Below are positions 9,922 through 20,340 of a stretch of 64,000 nt of DNA, in pieces. The stretch covers positions 235,051 to 299,050 of the forward strand of contig KN805377.1 in assembly GCA_000818945.1 (NCBI GenBank), read 5' to 3'. The notes beneath the pieces were generated by a model that saw only the letters and a program-made list of their open reading frames with translations, had not been told where the DNA came from and ran no database searches. Both the position numbers and the translations under genes were made by a program. How positions within the stretch are numbered: position 1 is the stretch's first letter; each line of letters begins with the position of its first letter. The stretch is from Schizochytrium sp. CCTCC M209059. Lineage: Eukaryota > Sar > Bigyra > Thraustochytrida > Thraustochytriidae.

Positions 9922-10923
9922 CTTCCTTCGTTGGCGCTCTCGGCCGAGATCTCGGGGTCCGCAACGGCGCCAACGTTGCCCCTTGCGCGCGTGCGTGCGT
10001 GCGTGCGTGCGCGCTGCTTTAACGAGCGCGGCCTCTTTTTCTTCTGCGCTCGCCGTACCCTTCTCCCTCGCGCGCGGCACGCGTGCCACGCGGAGCGCGG
10101 GAGCAGCGTAGCGTAGCGCAGCGCGGCGCGACGAGACGCCACGCGGAGCGGCGCGGCGCGGGCGGGAGGGAGGCGAGCGAGGTCGCGCGGTCGGCGCGAG
10201 CCCACCCGGCCGGCGTCGGCGCCGCGCGATCCCGGCCTGGCGCCGCGCGTCTGCCTGCCTGGCGCCAAGTGGGCTATAGCGCCGCCGCAAGTCGGGTATA
10301 GCCCCGCCGCAAGTCGGGCTCTGCGCAGCGCCCCGTCCGTCCCGCAAGGATGCATGGAGGGAGACTGGCCGTCGGGGAAGAACAAGGTCTGACGGAGCCC
10401 GGGGCAAGCTTGCGGAGAGCGGCGATGAGCACGGCGAGATGCATGGCCTTGGGATCCGTGTTGACTTTTTTAGGGGTTTTTCTCGCTTTGGGGAAATCGG
10501 AGGACATTTGGCGTGGCGCATGACGACTGAAGCTTGTAGGACTGTAGAATCCCAAAGACCTTATGTCATTGGTGTTATAAAAAAGGAGCTCGAGACCAAG
10601 CTTAAGACCAAGAGTTATGAAAGAGACGAAACACGGTCGCAGACGCAACAACCTGTGTTTTTGTCACGAGAGAATCCGACTGTGGCTGCTTTTTACACAT
10701 TTACACCTGCTGATGATTAGCTTTCGCACGTGGCAAGTAAAACAGGACAAAATACCAAGCGAAGCAGGCAGGCCAGCTCTTAGCAGAGATACAAATAGAA
10801 GGAGCGACAATCAGGGAAAAAATTAGACTTGATAGGTTGTTTTCTGAAAAAGGTTTCCGTGACGTCATAGGAACGATGGAGTAAAAAAGAAATTGCGTGA
10901 AAAGCGATTCCCGGCTCATTCGG
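9922..10923. other. Spacer between CEP44 start and aminotransferase stop, with leader-type repeats
   Basis: GC-rich for its CEP44-proximal 500 bp, with a (GCGT)n run near 9989-10012 and a three-copy tandem repeat at 10260-10325; AT-richer toward the aminotransferase. It presumably holds the CEP44 promoter and leader. Open frames here look like compositional shadows. Confidence 0.5.
10260..10325 (+). repeat. Three imperfect tandem copies of a 22-24 bp unit
   Basis: The unit is approximately GCCGCCGCAAGTCGGGTATA. The first copy reads CAAGTGGGCTATA, the second CAAGTCGGGTATA and the third CAAGTCGGGCTCTG. It lies about 340 bp upstream of the CEP44 start and could be a promoter-proximal duplication. 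Confidence 0.7.
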
Positions 10924-12322
10924 TCACTTGGAGGCATCCAGCAGCTTGGAGGCAGCAGCGGAAATTTCGGAATCCGACTTGCAGTAGGCGAAGCGAAGAA
11001 CATTGTCCGAAAGCTCGCGATTGCCCGGCGAATAGAATCCAGAGATCGGGATGCCAGTAATACCAAGCTTCTTGGTGAGCCACTCGTTGACGCGGACGTC
11101 ACGCGCAACGCCATCCGCTGACTCCACAGGGACCTCGTCAAGCAAACTCGAGGTGTCGGCGAGCACAAAGTAGCCACCCTGGGGAATAATAGGCTTCATA
11201 CCCGCCGCGGATAGAGCAGAGCAAAGCGCGTCACGCTTCGCTTGCAGCGTGGCAGCTAAAGACTCGTAGTACCCGACCTCTTCGGCGGTTTCAAAGGCAC
11301 GAGCGACTCCGACCTGGAGTGGCGTTGGTGCGCAAAAGGCAATAATACTTTGAGTCTCGTGCAGCGGGGCAACGAGATGCGCAGGCCCAACACAGTAACC
11401 AACGCGCCAGCCCGTGCAGGAGAAGGTTTTTCCGGCTGAAAAGAGTGAAATGGTCCGGTCCCACATGCCGTCAATCAAGGCAAATCTTTCGTGCGGAAGG
11501 CCGTCAAAGGTCATGAATTCGTAGACTTCGTCCGAGAGCACAACGAGTTGTGGGTGTTTCTGAACGATCGCAGCAATCTCCTCGAGCTCTTGGCGAGTAA
11601 AGACCTTGCCCGTCGGGTTGTGAGGCGTGTTCAGCACGAGCACCTTAGTCTTGCTTGTGATGGCCTTGTCGAGCTCATCCACGTCGAGCTTAAAGTCGCC
11701 CGCGGATGTGGCGCCCGGCGCCTGACGCAGAGGCACGCCCTGCGTTTGCACGCCGAGAAGATCGGCCGCCTTCTTGTAGGCATCAAAGTAGGGCTCCACG
11801 CAGAGCACCTTGTCGCCCTCGTCGCAAAAGCTGACGAGAATATTGTAGATTCCCTCTTGCGCGCCGCTGCACACAGCAATCTCAGACATAGCGTTGAGGT
11901 TTCTGTTAAACAAGGGATCGTAGATGGACTTCAAGGTTTCAACCAGGACCGGGTTGCCAGCGGGCCGCGTATACTGGTTGTGGTTGTCCTTGATGGCGTC
12001 TGCCGCGCACTTTTTCACAAAGTCTGGGGTCGGGAAGCTTGGAAACTGTGCGTGCGAATATACGTGCGCGTGTCCGTACGCGCGTACGTGCGCGCGTTAC
12101 GAAGTCGTCAGTCTCCCTTGCCGCGGCTACGGCGCACGTCCTCGCCAGCTCGCCATCGCAGCTCGTGCCGTCGTCAAAGAAGGGTTCGGTCAAGTCAAGT
12201 CAACTCACGCCCTGGCCCAGATTCACGCTGCCGTACTCGGCCGCCATGGCCGTGGCCGCCGCGAAGATGTTGCCGGTGCCGCCATTCAGGCGCGACTCGA
12301 GCCGTCGCGCGAGGGTCGCCAT
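10924..12322 (-). CDS. Class-I PLP aminotransferase, kynurenine/glutamine-transaminase type (two exons)
   Basis: Exon 1 is 12209-12322 and exon 2 is 10924-12045, joined across a 163-nt intron with GTGAGT at the donor and CACAG at the acceptor. Joining restores the family motif NLGQG-FPSFPTPDF. The predicted protein has 411 residues, the usual length for kynurenine aminotransferase/cysteine-S-conjugate lyase. PLP-fold motifs are LNTPHNPTGKVF, LSDEVYEFM and SAGKTFSCTGWRVGY, in which the Lys (about 244) should form the Schiff base. The enzyme transfers amino groups from kynurenine, Gln or aromatic amino acids to 2-oxo acids. The frame continues a little upstream of the chosen Met (another Met lies six bases further), so a slightly longer, perhaps mitochondrial, N terminus is possible. 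Family call firm; substrate inferred. Confidence 0.85.
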
Positions 12323-12696
12323 GCCGCGCATCCTGGGTGTTTCGCTCCTCGTTGCCAGGCTCATATACGCGTGTGGCAATCCTTTCGAGTTTGGATATCT
12401 CACCACTGCTCCTGCGCTCTGATGATGACTCCCTCTCCTCACTTCTGCTTGCAAAGCACAATTATGGCCGAGAAAGGACCCATCGTTCCTCGATTCGGCG
12501 CTCGATGTCGTGCGTCATGGAGTAAAGGAGTCTCACGGTGGGTGAGCAACAGAGGCCGGCCACCAAAATACTAGCCTTGCCTTGTCTGCTGCAGATGCAG
12601 ACGCCAAAGAAAAGAGTCTGAGGGAAAAGAGTATGTATACGTATCCAGGTAGTATCGTACAGTTACTATACAAGTAGCGTAGGTTTACCACATGAG
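12323..12696. other. Spacer between aminotransferase start and TnpB/Fanzor-like relic
   Basis: It holds the presumed aminotransferase promoter. At 12630-12680, immediately 3' of the relic, are short inverted segments (GTATACGTAT, and GTAGTA facing TACTATAC). In TnpB/Fanzor elements this flank is where the guide RNA and element end normally lie. Confidence 0.4.
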
Positions 12697-13380
12697 TCAC
12701 TTCGTGGACGAAATAGACTTGATGTAGATGTTTCGAGCACCATTGACATCTCTATCGATGGAGAGACCACAACGACTTCAGCCGAAGCGTTTGGTTTTAC
12801 CAAGACTGTGCTTTACGCATCCACAATTGGTGCATGTCCTTAAAGTGTACTCCTCAGGAACGAACAGCGTGTTTCTTACATGCCCGTGTTCTTGAATGAG
12901 TTTGTCACGAAAGCAACAGTGAGAAAACGTTTATATCACGCGCTTCGTAGTTGAATGAAGCTTGCGAGATTTGATGACATCCAATACACCTCATTCTCCT
13001 ACTCGGATTTCTTGGAAGTTGTCCAGAAGAAAGCGAATAATCTTATCGTGCGTGTCTTTGACTTTGTTCTTGATTTTGGCCCAAGGCATGTGCTCTTTGC
13101 GTTTTTAGGTCTTCTTTCTATGGATGCCACTTCTGGACACAAGATCCAATTCCCATGAGCTTCTTATCTGGTCTATACGCTTTGCCAAGTCACGGTCGAG
13201 CAAATTGTAGGACTTCAAAATTCCATGTTTCTCAGAATCCTTTTTTGTGTGGTATATGACATTTAACGTAGCACAGAGTTTTACATCGTCCGAGTACAGT
13301 GCTCGAAAGTCTCGACCACCCGGGCCAAAGTGATGATTTGGCCCAAGGAGATGCAAACAGCCTGCTCTTCACTTCTCCGT
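12697..13380 (-). pseudogene. Decayed TnpB/Fanzor-like RNA-guided nuclease (RuvC plus zinc ribbon), C-terminal part
   Basis: One minus-strand frame reads through about 228 codons without an indel but with five in-frame stops (13369-71, 13105-07, 12991-93, 12931-33, 12778-80). The readable protein carries the end of a TnpB/Fanzor protein in the right order: a RuvC-I-like GPGGRDFRALYSDD (DPG expected), a helical Lys-rich linker, a segment ending FRDKLIQEHG, a strand like LFVPEEYTLRTCTNCG, and the zinc-ribbon/RuvC-III tail CGLSIDRDVNGARNIYIKS. The zinc ribbon keeps CTNC and the last Cys, but the third Cys codon is now TGA. The N-terminal part of such a protein is not visible. In life these proteins are transposon-encoded nucleases guided by an RNA from the element's end. 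The family match is by motif memory only. Confidence 0.7.
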
Positions 13381-13405
13381 CGGTCAGGTGATGGGCGTAT
13401 TTTAT

Positions 13406-16400
13406 TTAAAAGCTAAAGTTGTCGCCGACAATGTCCGGCGTTAGGAGAGGACGCAATTTGTTCTGGACGCTGGCACGTATGCCTGCGTCTTGAACGCGCT
13501 TTGCCATGTAGTCACGAAGACGCTGCGCTCGAAGCCGGCACCATACTTGCCGCACAACGTGCTTTTGGCCAAAAAAGCGATCTTCGCCAGCAGGCTTTGA
13601 CGCACAACTCGCCACATGCTGATGACAAGCTTGTGAGTCGTTGCCTGTATCCTGCAAGCACCAGGCGCAGAAACGACACGGGCAAGCGCCGCACTCGAGA
13701 GCACAGCAGCCGTCAAAGTCAACGAAAGCTGCCGAGCAACGAGGACACGACATGGTGAGAATCTCATTCTGGATCGTGCGGATGTGATCTTGCGATGCCG
13801 GATGCAGTTCATGCTCACGAAGCGTTGCATCGAGACGAAGCTGAAGTTGACGCTCTTGTTCGGCTGCGGCGTCTCGCTCAAAATGCGTGCGTATAATGTC
13901 GAGCAAAGCTGCAAAATCTTCGTCTGGAACTGCGGATGCAATCGTGCGTCCAGAGACGAGGAGCTCACAGTCTAGAGTGACACAGCACATGCTTCCATCT
14001 CGTCGTACTTCAACGTGCGCCTTAGGCTGAGTAGCCGCACGTACCGACCTGCTCAGACAATCTTTGCACGTAAAGTGATCATCGGCGCAAGAGACGCCCT
14101 CGCTGATGGGGTAAATGTCGAGACAAATGGCACACGAGGCCTGGTTTACGGGCTCAACCTGAAAGGCTTCGTGACGCAAGGCCTGAAGCGCCGTGGGTCG
14201 CTGTGTCGGATCTGTAGACTGTAAAGACGAGATGAGCGACGTAGTTGCGTCAGATACCTTTGTATTCTCGAAGAGGTCCGCGAGAACCACACCCACGGAG
14301 AAGAGATCCACGGCAGACTCCACCTTGTCGACATGATTATTGCGAAGCTCGGGGGCCATGTACTTGTAGGTGGCTTGCATAGGCTGCGTCATGGTCACAT
14401 TGTGCATTTGGACACCATCAAAGTCGCCAAGAACAGGCGACAGGCCTGGGGCGAGAAAAACATTCTCTGGCTTGACGTCGCAGTGCACGAAGCCTTGCGA
14501 GTGCAAGTCGTGCAGTCCAGACAAAAGACCGATGGCAATACGTCTGCGCGTCGCCAGATTTGCATGCGGATTCTCGCGGATCCAGGCGGCAAGATCGCCG
14601 CCCGAATAGAAGGGCATCAGCGTACACCCTTGATGCGCATCTTGCATGAAGACGCCTTGGATGCGCACGATGTATGCTGATTTGATCTGAGCAAGCGCTG
14701 CGACTTGGCGATAGAAACGACTGCTCCATTGGTCATTGGCAAGATGAAAGGACTTGAGCACAAAGTCTCGACCTTTGAGATCGCGCACTTTCAGCACGGA
14801 CTTGCCGGGCTTGGACGCAAGCTCCGAAAGGGTCTCAAAGTCTCCGCGCTTAGCGTTCGTCAGCCACAGGCCCAGCGTGAACAGCTCGCGAGGCACGCTA
14901 GCATTTACGCCCAAGCTCTTCATCCACTTGTCATCTCGTAGCAGCTCCGGATAGTGTTCTTCTGCGTGCCTCAGCACCCGTGCGCGCTCTTTACGAAGCT
15001 CGCTGTCCAGCTTGTAAACACTCCCGAGCTCATCAAGCTCTCGCTCGAGACCGGGGATGCGGTCCCGAGCTCTTGCATCTCCGTTATTGGCATCTTCGCG
15101 GGCGTAACGAAGATCTTGTTCAAGTTTCTCACGTTTCCGCGTGCTTTGTGAAGCGTTTGCTATCATCTCTGCCATACGCGATGTGTCTGGCGGCGCGAGT
15201 CCGGGGACGTGCTTGGAAAGAGAACTTGACAGGTGTTTTGCGGCCGCCTGCAAGCGCAAGACATCGTCTTTCACCGTGCAGCAAGTGTAGAATGATATGG
15301 TGCTGGCCAATGCATATCGCACCTCCTCCAATGGGGCGTCTGCCATGAGATTGACGTCTGTCAAGGCGTTGAGCTCTGCTTCAAACGCTAGTTGTACGTT
15401 CTGAAGCTGCACCGCGAGATTCCATGACCTGTTAGGATGTCTCAACGTCGTGAAGAGCCTGATGCAGGACATGAAGCTTCCAACAATTGGAGCAGCGACG
15501 GCGAATGGCGGACGTCTCTTTTTGTTGCTCTGCATCATCATCATGATCATTACCAGTAACAATAACAACAACGACAACGATAATAACCAAAAGTCGCCAA
15601 CCACTACCACCACCATCAACACCATGACGATAATCATTTGCAGCACCGACTGAATATCAAAGCGCCCTGTGCTCTCGTCCAAAGCGATGATAGCTGCTTC
15701 GGTTTGCTTACGTATAGCGCACGTGTCGTGCCGAGCCTCCCAGGCTTTCAGAGCGTCTGCCGCGGCTTGTGTTGCCTTCTGTGCTTCCCCAAACGACACA
15801 GGTTTGACGACATCGTCAAGGTCCGCAGCTTCTTTCAGGATGTCCTCCCACAGACTCTGACAGGTGTCTATCACGGCCTTGATTCCTGGATTTGCGAGTT
15901 TCCTCCGAAGCTGTCCTTCAATATCCCTTGACAAAGCTTCCCGGATACTCTCAACAAGCTCGCGTCGGTTTCATCCCGTTTAGATATTTTTGTGGAGTCT
16001 ATCTTGACAGCCTCCTGGAGCGCGATCATGTCTTGTTCTTTTTCGCGAAGAATGGTTTGCTGTCCGTCAAAATCTGTAAGAGATGCGATCGGATTTTTGC
16101 GCAAAAGCTGCTCGGCAAAGATCTCGGCCAGCCTCGGATGAAGAATAGGCTTTCCCTCCTTGAACTTCGTCCGCGCAAGGGTAACCTTTGCAGCTAGTAC
16201 TTCGAGATTGGCTATTTGCTCAGGATCCGCCAATGAGTCAAATAACTCTCGGCGATCTGGCGCACTTGATACGCCCAGTTGCTCAAGACGAGCAGGAGTG
16301 AGACGACGAGCTTCTTCCAGTGTTCGCACACCCTGATCAAAAAGCTTGACGACCATTTCTCGCAGTGCGTTGCTGTGGAAATGATCCAGCGGTATCGAGT

Positions 16401-18094
16401 GTATGAAAGAAAGAAAGGTGGACAGCTCGATGCGATCCTTCAAGGAAGCACGAGCAAGCGCATCGCTTATCCCAAGAGACTCCCTCGAAAGACCTGCGCT
16501 GTGCTCGAAAAGAAGCTTTGCAAGAGACAGACTGTCTTCTTCCTTGTTGAATTTGCAAGCGTAGATCATGGGGGTGAGGCCCAGATTGTCACGCGCATCG
16601 ATCTGTGCCCCGCCCGCCACGAGCTTCTTTGCCCTCGCAAGGTCACCCTTCTTGCACGCGTGCATGAGAGGCGTCTGGCTTTTTTCGTGCCAAACTTGGG
16701 CGGGGTCGAGGATGGCTTCGGGCTCTGTGTCTTCGTCACTGAAAGTTTATAAAAAGAACGATCGTCAGAACAAGAAAGGTGGCGCACGCTCCATCGTTTC
16801 TGTGTATAACTTACTCTTGCGGAAGCAACGACGCCGCCACGACGCTCCGCGGCTGCTGCAAGCTGCCCTGCACACCCCGCGCCACCTCCAACATCGTCGC
16901 GAACTCCAGGAACGCGACGGCGTCGGCGCGTTCAAAGTACTTGGCCACCGCCAGCGCGTCCCCCCCGTTCTTATTTTTCAGATCCAGATCGGCGCCCGCC
17001 GCGAAGCAGAGCTTCAGGCTGCGCAGGAGACCCGCCACGGTGTGATGCGATTTAGATGGCCGCTGACATGCCAACATGAGCGCGGTGTTTCCCTTGTTGT
17101 TCTGCAGGTCAAGCTTTGCGCCGCGCTGGATGAGCAACTGGGCCGTGTCGGGCTGGTCGTTGCGGCACGCGAACATAAGCGCGGTCCATCCGTCGTTGTT
17201 CTGCAGGTCAAGCTTTGCGCCGCACTCGATGAGCAACTGGGCCGTGTCGGGCTGGTCGCAGCAGCACGCGAGCATGAGCGCGGTCAATCCATTGTTGTCC
17301 TGCAGGTCAAGCTTTGCGCCGCGCTCGATGAGCATCTGGGCCGTGTCGGGCTGGTCGTTACGGCACTCGAACATGAGCGCGGTCCATCCATCGTTCTGCT
17401 GCAGGTCAAGCTTTGCGCCGCACTCAATGATCATCTGGGCCGTGTTGGGCTGGTTGTAGCAGCACGCGAACATGAGCGCGGTCCATCCGTCGTTGTTCTG
17501 CAGGTCAAGCTTTGCGCCGCGCTCGATGAGCAACTGGGCCGTGTCGGGCTGGTCGCAGCAGCACGCGAGCATGAGCGCGGTCAATCCATTGTTGTCCTGC
17601 AGGTCAAGCTTTGCGCCGCGCTCGATGAGCATCTGGGCCGTGTCGGGCTGGTCGTTGCGGCACGCGAACATGATCGCGGTCCATCCCTTGTTGTTCTGCA
17701 GGTCAAGCTTTGCGCCGAGCTGGATGAGACACTGGGCCGTCTCGGGCTGGTCGCAGCAGCACGCGAGCATGAGCGCGGTCAATCCATTGTTGTCCTGCAG
17801 GTCAAGCTTTGCGCCGCGCTCGATGAGCATCTGGGCCGTGTCGGGCTGGTCGTTGCGGCACTCGATCATGAGCGCGGTCCATCCGTCATTGTTCTGCAGG
17901 TCAAGCTTTGCGCCGCGCTCGATGAGCCACTGCGCGATGGCGGGCTGGCCCCCGGAGTCCGGATCGAGGGCCCACGTGAGCGGCGTTTCATTCGAAGTCG
18001 TCACCGTCGCGTCGAGCAGGGCGGGGTCGTCCTGCACGGCGCGCTGCACGCCGGCGAGGTCGCCGTTCTCGACGAGGTTCTTCATGCTCGCCAT
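13406..18094 (-). CDS. ANK-repeat / protein kinase / RING-RBR-like zinc-finger fusion protein (multi-exon)
   Basis: Exon 1 (16815-18094) starts at MASMKNLVENGDLAG and encodes about ten ankyrin repeats. It joins exon 2 (beginning 16738) through a 76-nt GTAAGT..CAG intron that keeps frame into another ankyrin pair (LMHACKKGDLARAKKLV). A helical region follows, then a frame change near 15871-15970, then the long frame ending at 13406. That frame holds a kinase domain with HCDVKPENV and GDFDG (HCD instead of HRD), directly followed by CAICLDIYP and CKDCL (RING-like) and CPRCSAAF..CGACPCRFCAWC (IBR/RING2-like). By analogy it would bind a ligand through ankyrins and phosphorylate and/or ubiquitinate targets. 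About 1500 residues in all. 15429-15650 is probably a frame-neutral intron. The frame change may be a small intron or an indel, so exact joins are uncertain. Confidence 0.7.
15459..15514 (-). repeat. 56-bp segment shared with 9025-9080 (copy B)
   Basis: This is the minus-strand partner of copy A, 45/56 identical without gaps. It lies inside the probable 222-nt intron of the ANK-kinase-RBR gene and is preceded, in its own sense, by a degenerate trinucleotide tract as copy A is. Its translation is RPPFAVAAPIVGSFMSCIR. Confidence 0.55.
17060..17960 (-). repeat. 99-bp tandem repeats (ankyrin units) with 198-bp higher-order period
   Basis: Nine 33-residue units start GAKLDLQ. Two classes alternate: GWTALM..CRNDQPDTAQ and GLTALMLACCCDQPDTAQ. 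Neighbouring units of the same class are nearly identical at the DNA level, indicating recent pairwise (198-bp) duplication or gene conversion. The array lies within exon 1 of the ANK-kinase-RBR gene. Confidence 0.85.
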
Positions 18095-19436
18095 CTTTGC
18101 GCGCGCGAGACGCCGTGGCGTGGGCGGGGCGCGCGGGGGCGGCGGCCGGGACAGGCCGGAGAGGACGAGGGAGACGGCGACGGCGACGGCGACGGAGACG
18201 GCGACGGGGTGAAGGTTTTTGCCGCAGCGCAGCAGCGACCGCAGCGCCCAGCAGCGAGGGCGGGCGAGGAAGGCGAGAGCGGCTTGTGATCGCGTGCAGA
18301 TGGAAGGATGGACGTGTGGAAGCCGCCGGGTCGTCACGGTGGCGGCCAGGACGAGGCGCCGCGGGCTCGCGGGCCGTGGAGAGGGCGTGGACGAATGATG
18401 CCGAGCGGCGCCAGAGATGCTGCTTTGCTTTGTGGCTGGGCAGCGGAGCGTGCGTGCAGCATGGGTCGATGCGGGCGCGCTGCCTGGCGAGAAGACCCTG
18501 AGGCCAGTTTGCGAAGACAGTCAGCGCAGACTGAAAGTTCAAGTTGATTGTGCACACCTTACCGTCCGCACACGGTGAATGCCGGACTAGGCCCGGCCTA
18601 GGCCCCAGAATGTGCAGCCGCGGGAAAGAGAGAAGGAAAGGGGAAAAGAAGGGGATCTACGCGACTGAGGAATCCCCCCCTCTGGGCAATTTTTAGTTTG
18701 GAAATTTTTTACATTTTTTCAAAGTTTTGCTATGATTAATAGGAAGGGCCATCGAAATTTCGGATTTTCGTGCTCAGTAGAACCAAATAGCGCAAAAGTA
18801 GGGACACATTAACTGTGTCTTTACAGTGGACCTCACAGCTGGCCTGCCTTCTCTCCCGCAGATTTCACAAGGGTGCTTCAGTGACGCTTCTCACAGATTT
18901 ATGTTACGCATGGGCAAAAAACCATGCGCAATATCCTCACATGTTAAGGTGCACCTCACAGCTTCCACTGGCAGAGAGGCCTTTTTCGCACTTGGCGGTT
19001 GACCGTGGCTAGCACCGGCAGGAAACGGGAAAAAACCAATCGCTGCAAGAAGACAGACATTACACGCCCCAAGCACGCATCTACGCATGGTGGACGCGCA
19101 ATCCGCGCGCCCTACAAGGGGGCCGCGCGCAGCCTCTGAAGACGAAGAAGGTGAAGAGCCGGCTACAAACAGGTGAGATAGCTCATCACACGACGGCGAT
19201 GGCGATTGCGATAGCGAGGCCGACGTGCAAGAAGAAGCAGTCACCTCCACGGGCAAGTGGCGCACGGGCAAGCTTCGTGACACAGAGAAGAATCGAATCT
19301 CTACTATTTGCAAAAGAATGTCAAGAGGCAGCATGAAAAAGGCTCAGGAAGCCTATGGTTCTCTTAATGATCGAGCGTGTATCTTCAAGCACCCGTGGCG
19401 GCTTTATTTAACTCGTGAGGAGGCCTTCGCTCGCCC
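18095..19436. other. Upstream region of the ANK-kinase-RBR gene and start of a gene-poor island
   Basis: 18095-18560 is GC-rich leader/promoter-type sequence with a (GGCGAC)n-like tract near 18176-18208. From about 18560 base composition drops, with T-runs and a short palindromic CGGCCTAGGCC near 18590. No gene could be supported. Short open frames from 19151 may be the 5' part of the relic that follows. Confidence 0.5.
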
Positions 19437-20340
19437 TTGCGCGATTTGATGTCCATCCAAAATCATGGCGTCATGGAAGAGTATGCACCTTGTCCACGCT
19501 GCCGCGACCCCTTGAGAAGGGTGCACTACAACTCTGGGAAGTGGTTTTCGCCCAAGAAGGCACGCGAGGTCATCGCTCGAAACAGGACCTACCTGCTTCT
19601 TGGTCGCGAATACGCAGTTGCAAAGCAATATATCGAAACACAACGGACGACTACCAACGGGGATGCCCAGGGTTGGTCCGAAAAGTGTTTGGAATCGTCA
19701 CTCGTCAGAGAACTGCCCGTGATCGTGACCTTGTTCGTGACATGCACAACATGTAGCTGAAAGCGCCAGTTCAAAGGGTTGTGGACTCGATGCTTGAGTT
19801 CCACATTCGCTCTTATAAAGATCTTGAGCACAATTACATGTTGTCCTACATGGGCGGTGGTGCCCCAGCTTCTGAGAATGTGAAAAAGAGGAATCACTTC
19901 ACAGTCCCGGAGCATTTTCGTCTCCTTCGGAAGCTTGCAAAGAGCAGGAACATGCACGAACGGTTGACGTGATGGACTCGAACCAAGGAGATCGTGAGGT
20001 CGCGAGTGTGGTAGGGTCTGAGGCAGGTCGCAGAGCCAGAATGAGCATGAAGAGTAAGCGTCGGGTTCGAAGAGGAGACAAGGCAAAGTATTTGTTGTCG
20101 CCAACTTATTTGGGACCTTCAGAACTGAGAATTTCGGGGGAGCCGAAATACTGTTCAGGGTCCCAAAGAAATGGGTATGGCTATGGCGTTCACGTGATGA
20201 TGATGATGGCAGGGCTTGCAGCTGGAAACAGTGAGACTGAGCTCGACATGGCACAGACGCCTGAAGCGGACAGCAATGCGATCCGCAGAAGCGTTTAGCT
20301 GCCCAGATTGATCTTGCTGAACTCATCCTTGACGACAATT
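19437..20340 (+). pseudogene. Frameshifted relic of a transposon-type zinc-binding protein
   Basis: Frame changes and stops interrupt one readable protein. It starts in one frame with PCPRCRDPLRRVHYNSG and REVIARNRTYLLLGREY. It moves frame to CPGLVRKVFGIVTRQRTARD, then after a TAG continues VVDSMLEFHIRSYKDLEHNY. Further pieces (NLFGTFRTENFGGAE near 20100 and LAELILDDNSFNVPFQTQ near 20320) come in yet other frames. The order CxxC..RxVxxxxxYYLL..LPxxVRxxFxxxxTR..LLEFHxxxY recalls a domain (DUF6729 in my memory) found in multicopy, transposon-like genes of fungi. I am not certain of that name. At least three disruptions make function very unlikely. Confidence 0.45.

Noticed and set aside
9922..10521. 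Upstream extension of the CEP44 reading frame (about 200 residues)
   Set aside because: Arg/Ala/Pro-rich, mirrors GC-rich leader on both strands, and the conserved domain starts right after Met 9921.
12778..12780. TGA at the third zinc-ribbon Cys of the Fanzor-like gene as possible selenocysteine
   Set aside because: Four other in-frame stops, including TAA, show general decay, and no SECIS-like structure was evident.
16568..18289. 573-codon plus-strand frame opposite the ankyrin array
   Set aside because: A repeat-driven antisense shadow; the minus strand has ankyrin consensus, splice sites and downstream domains.
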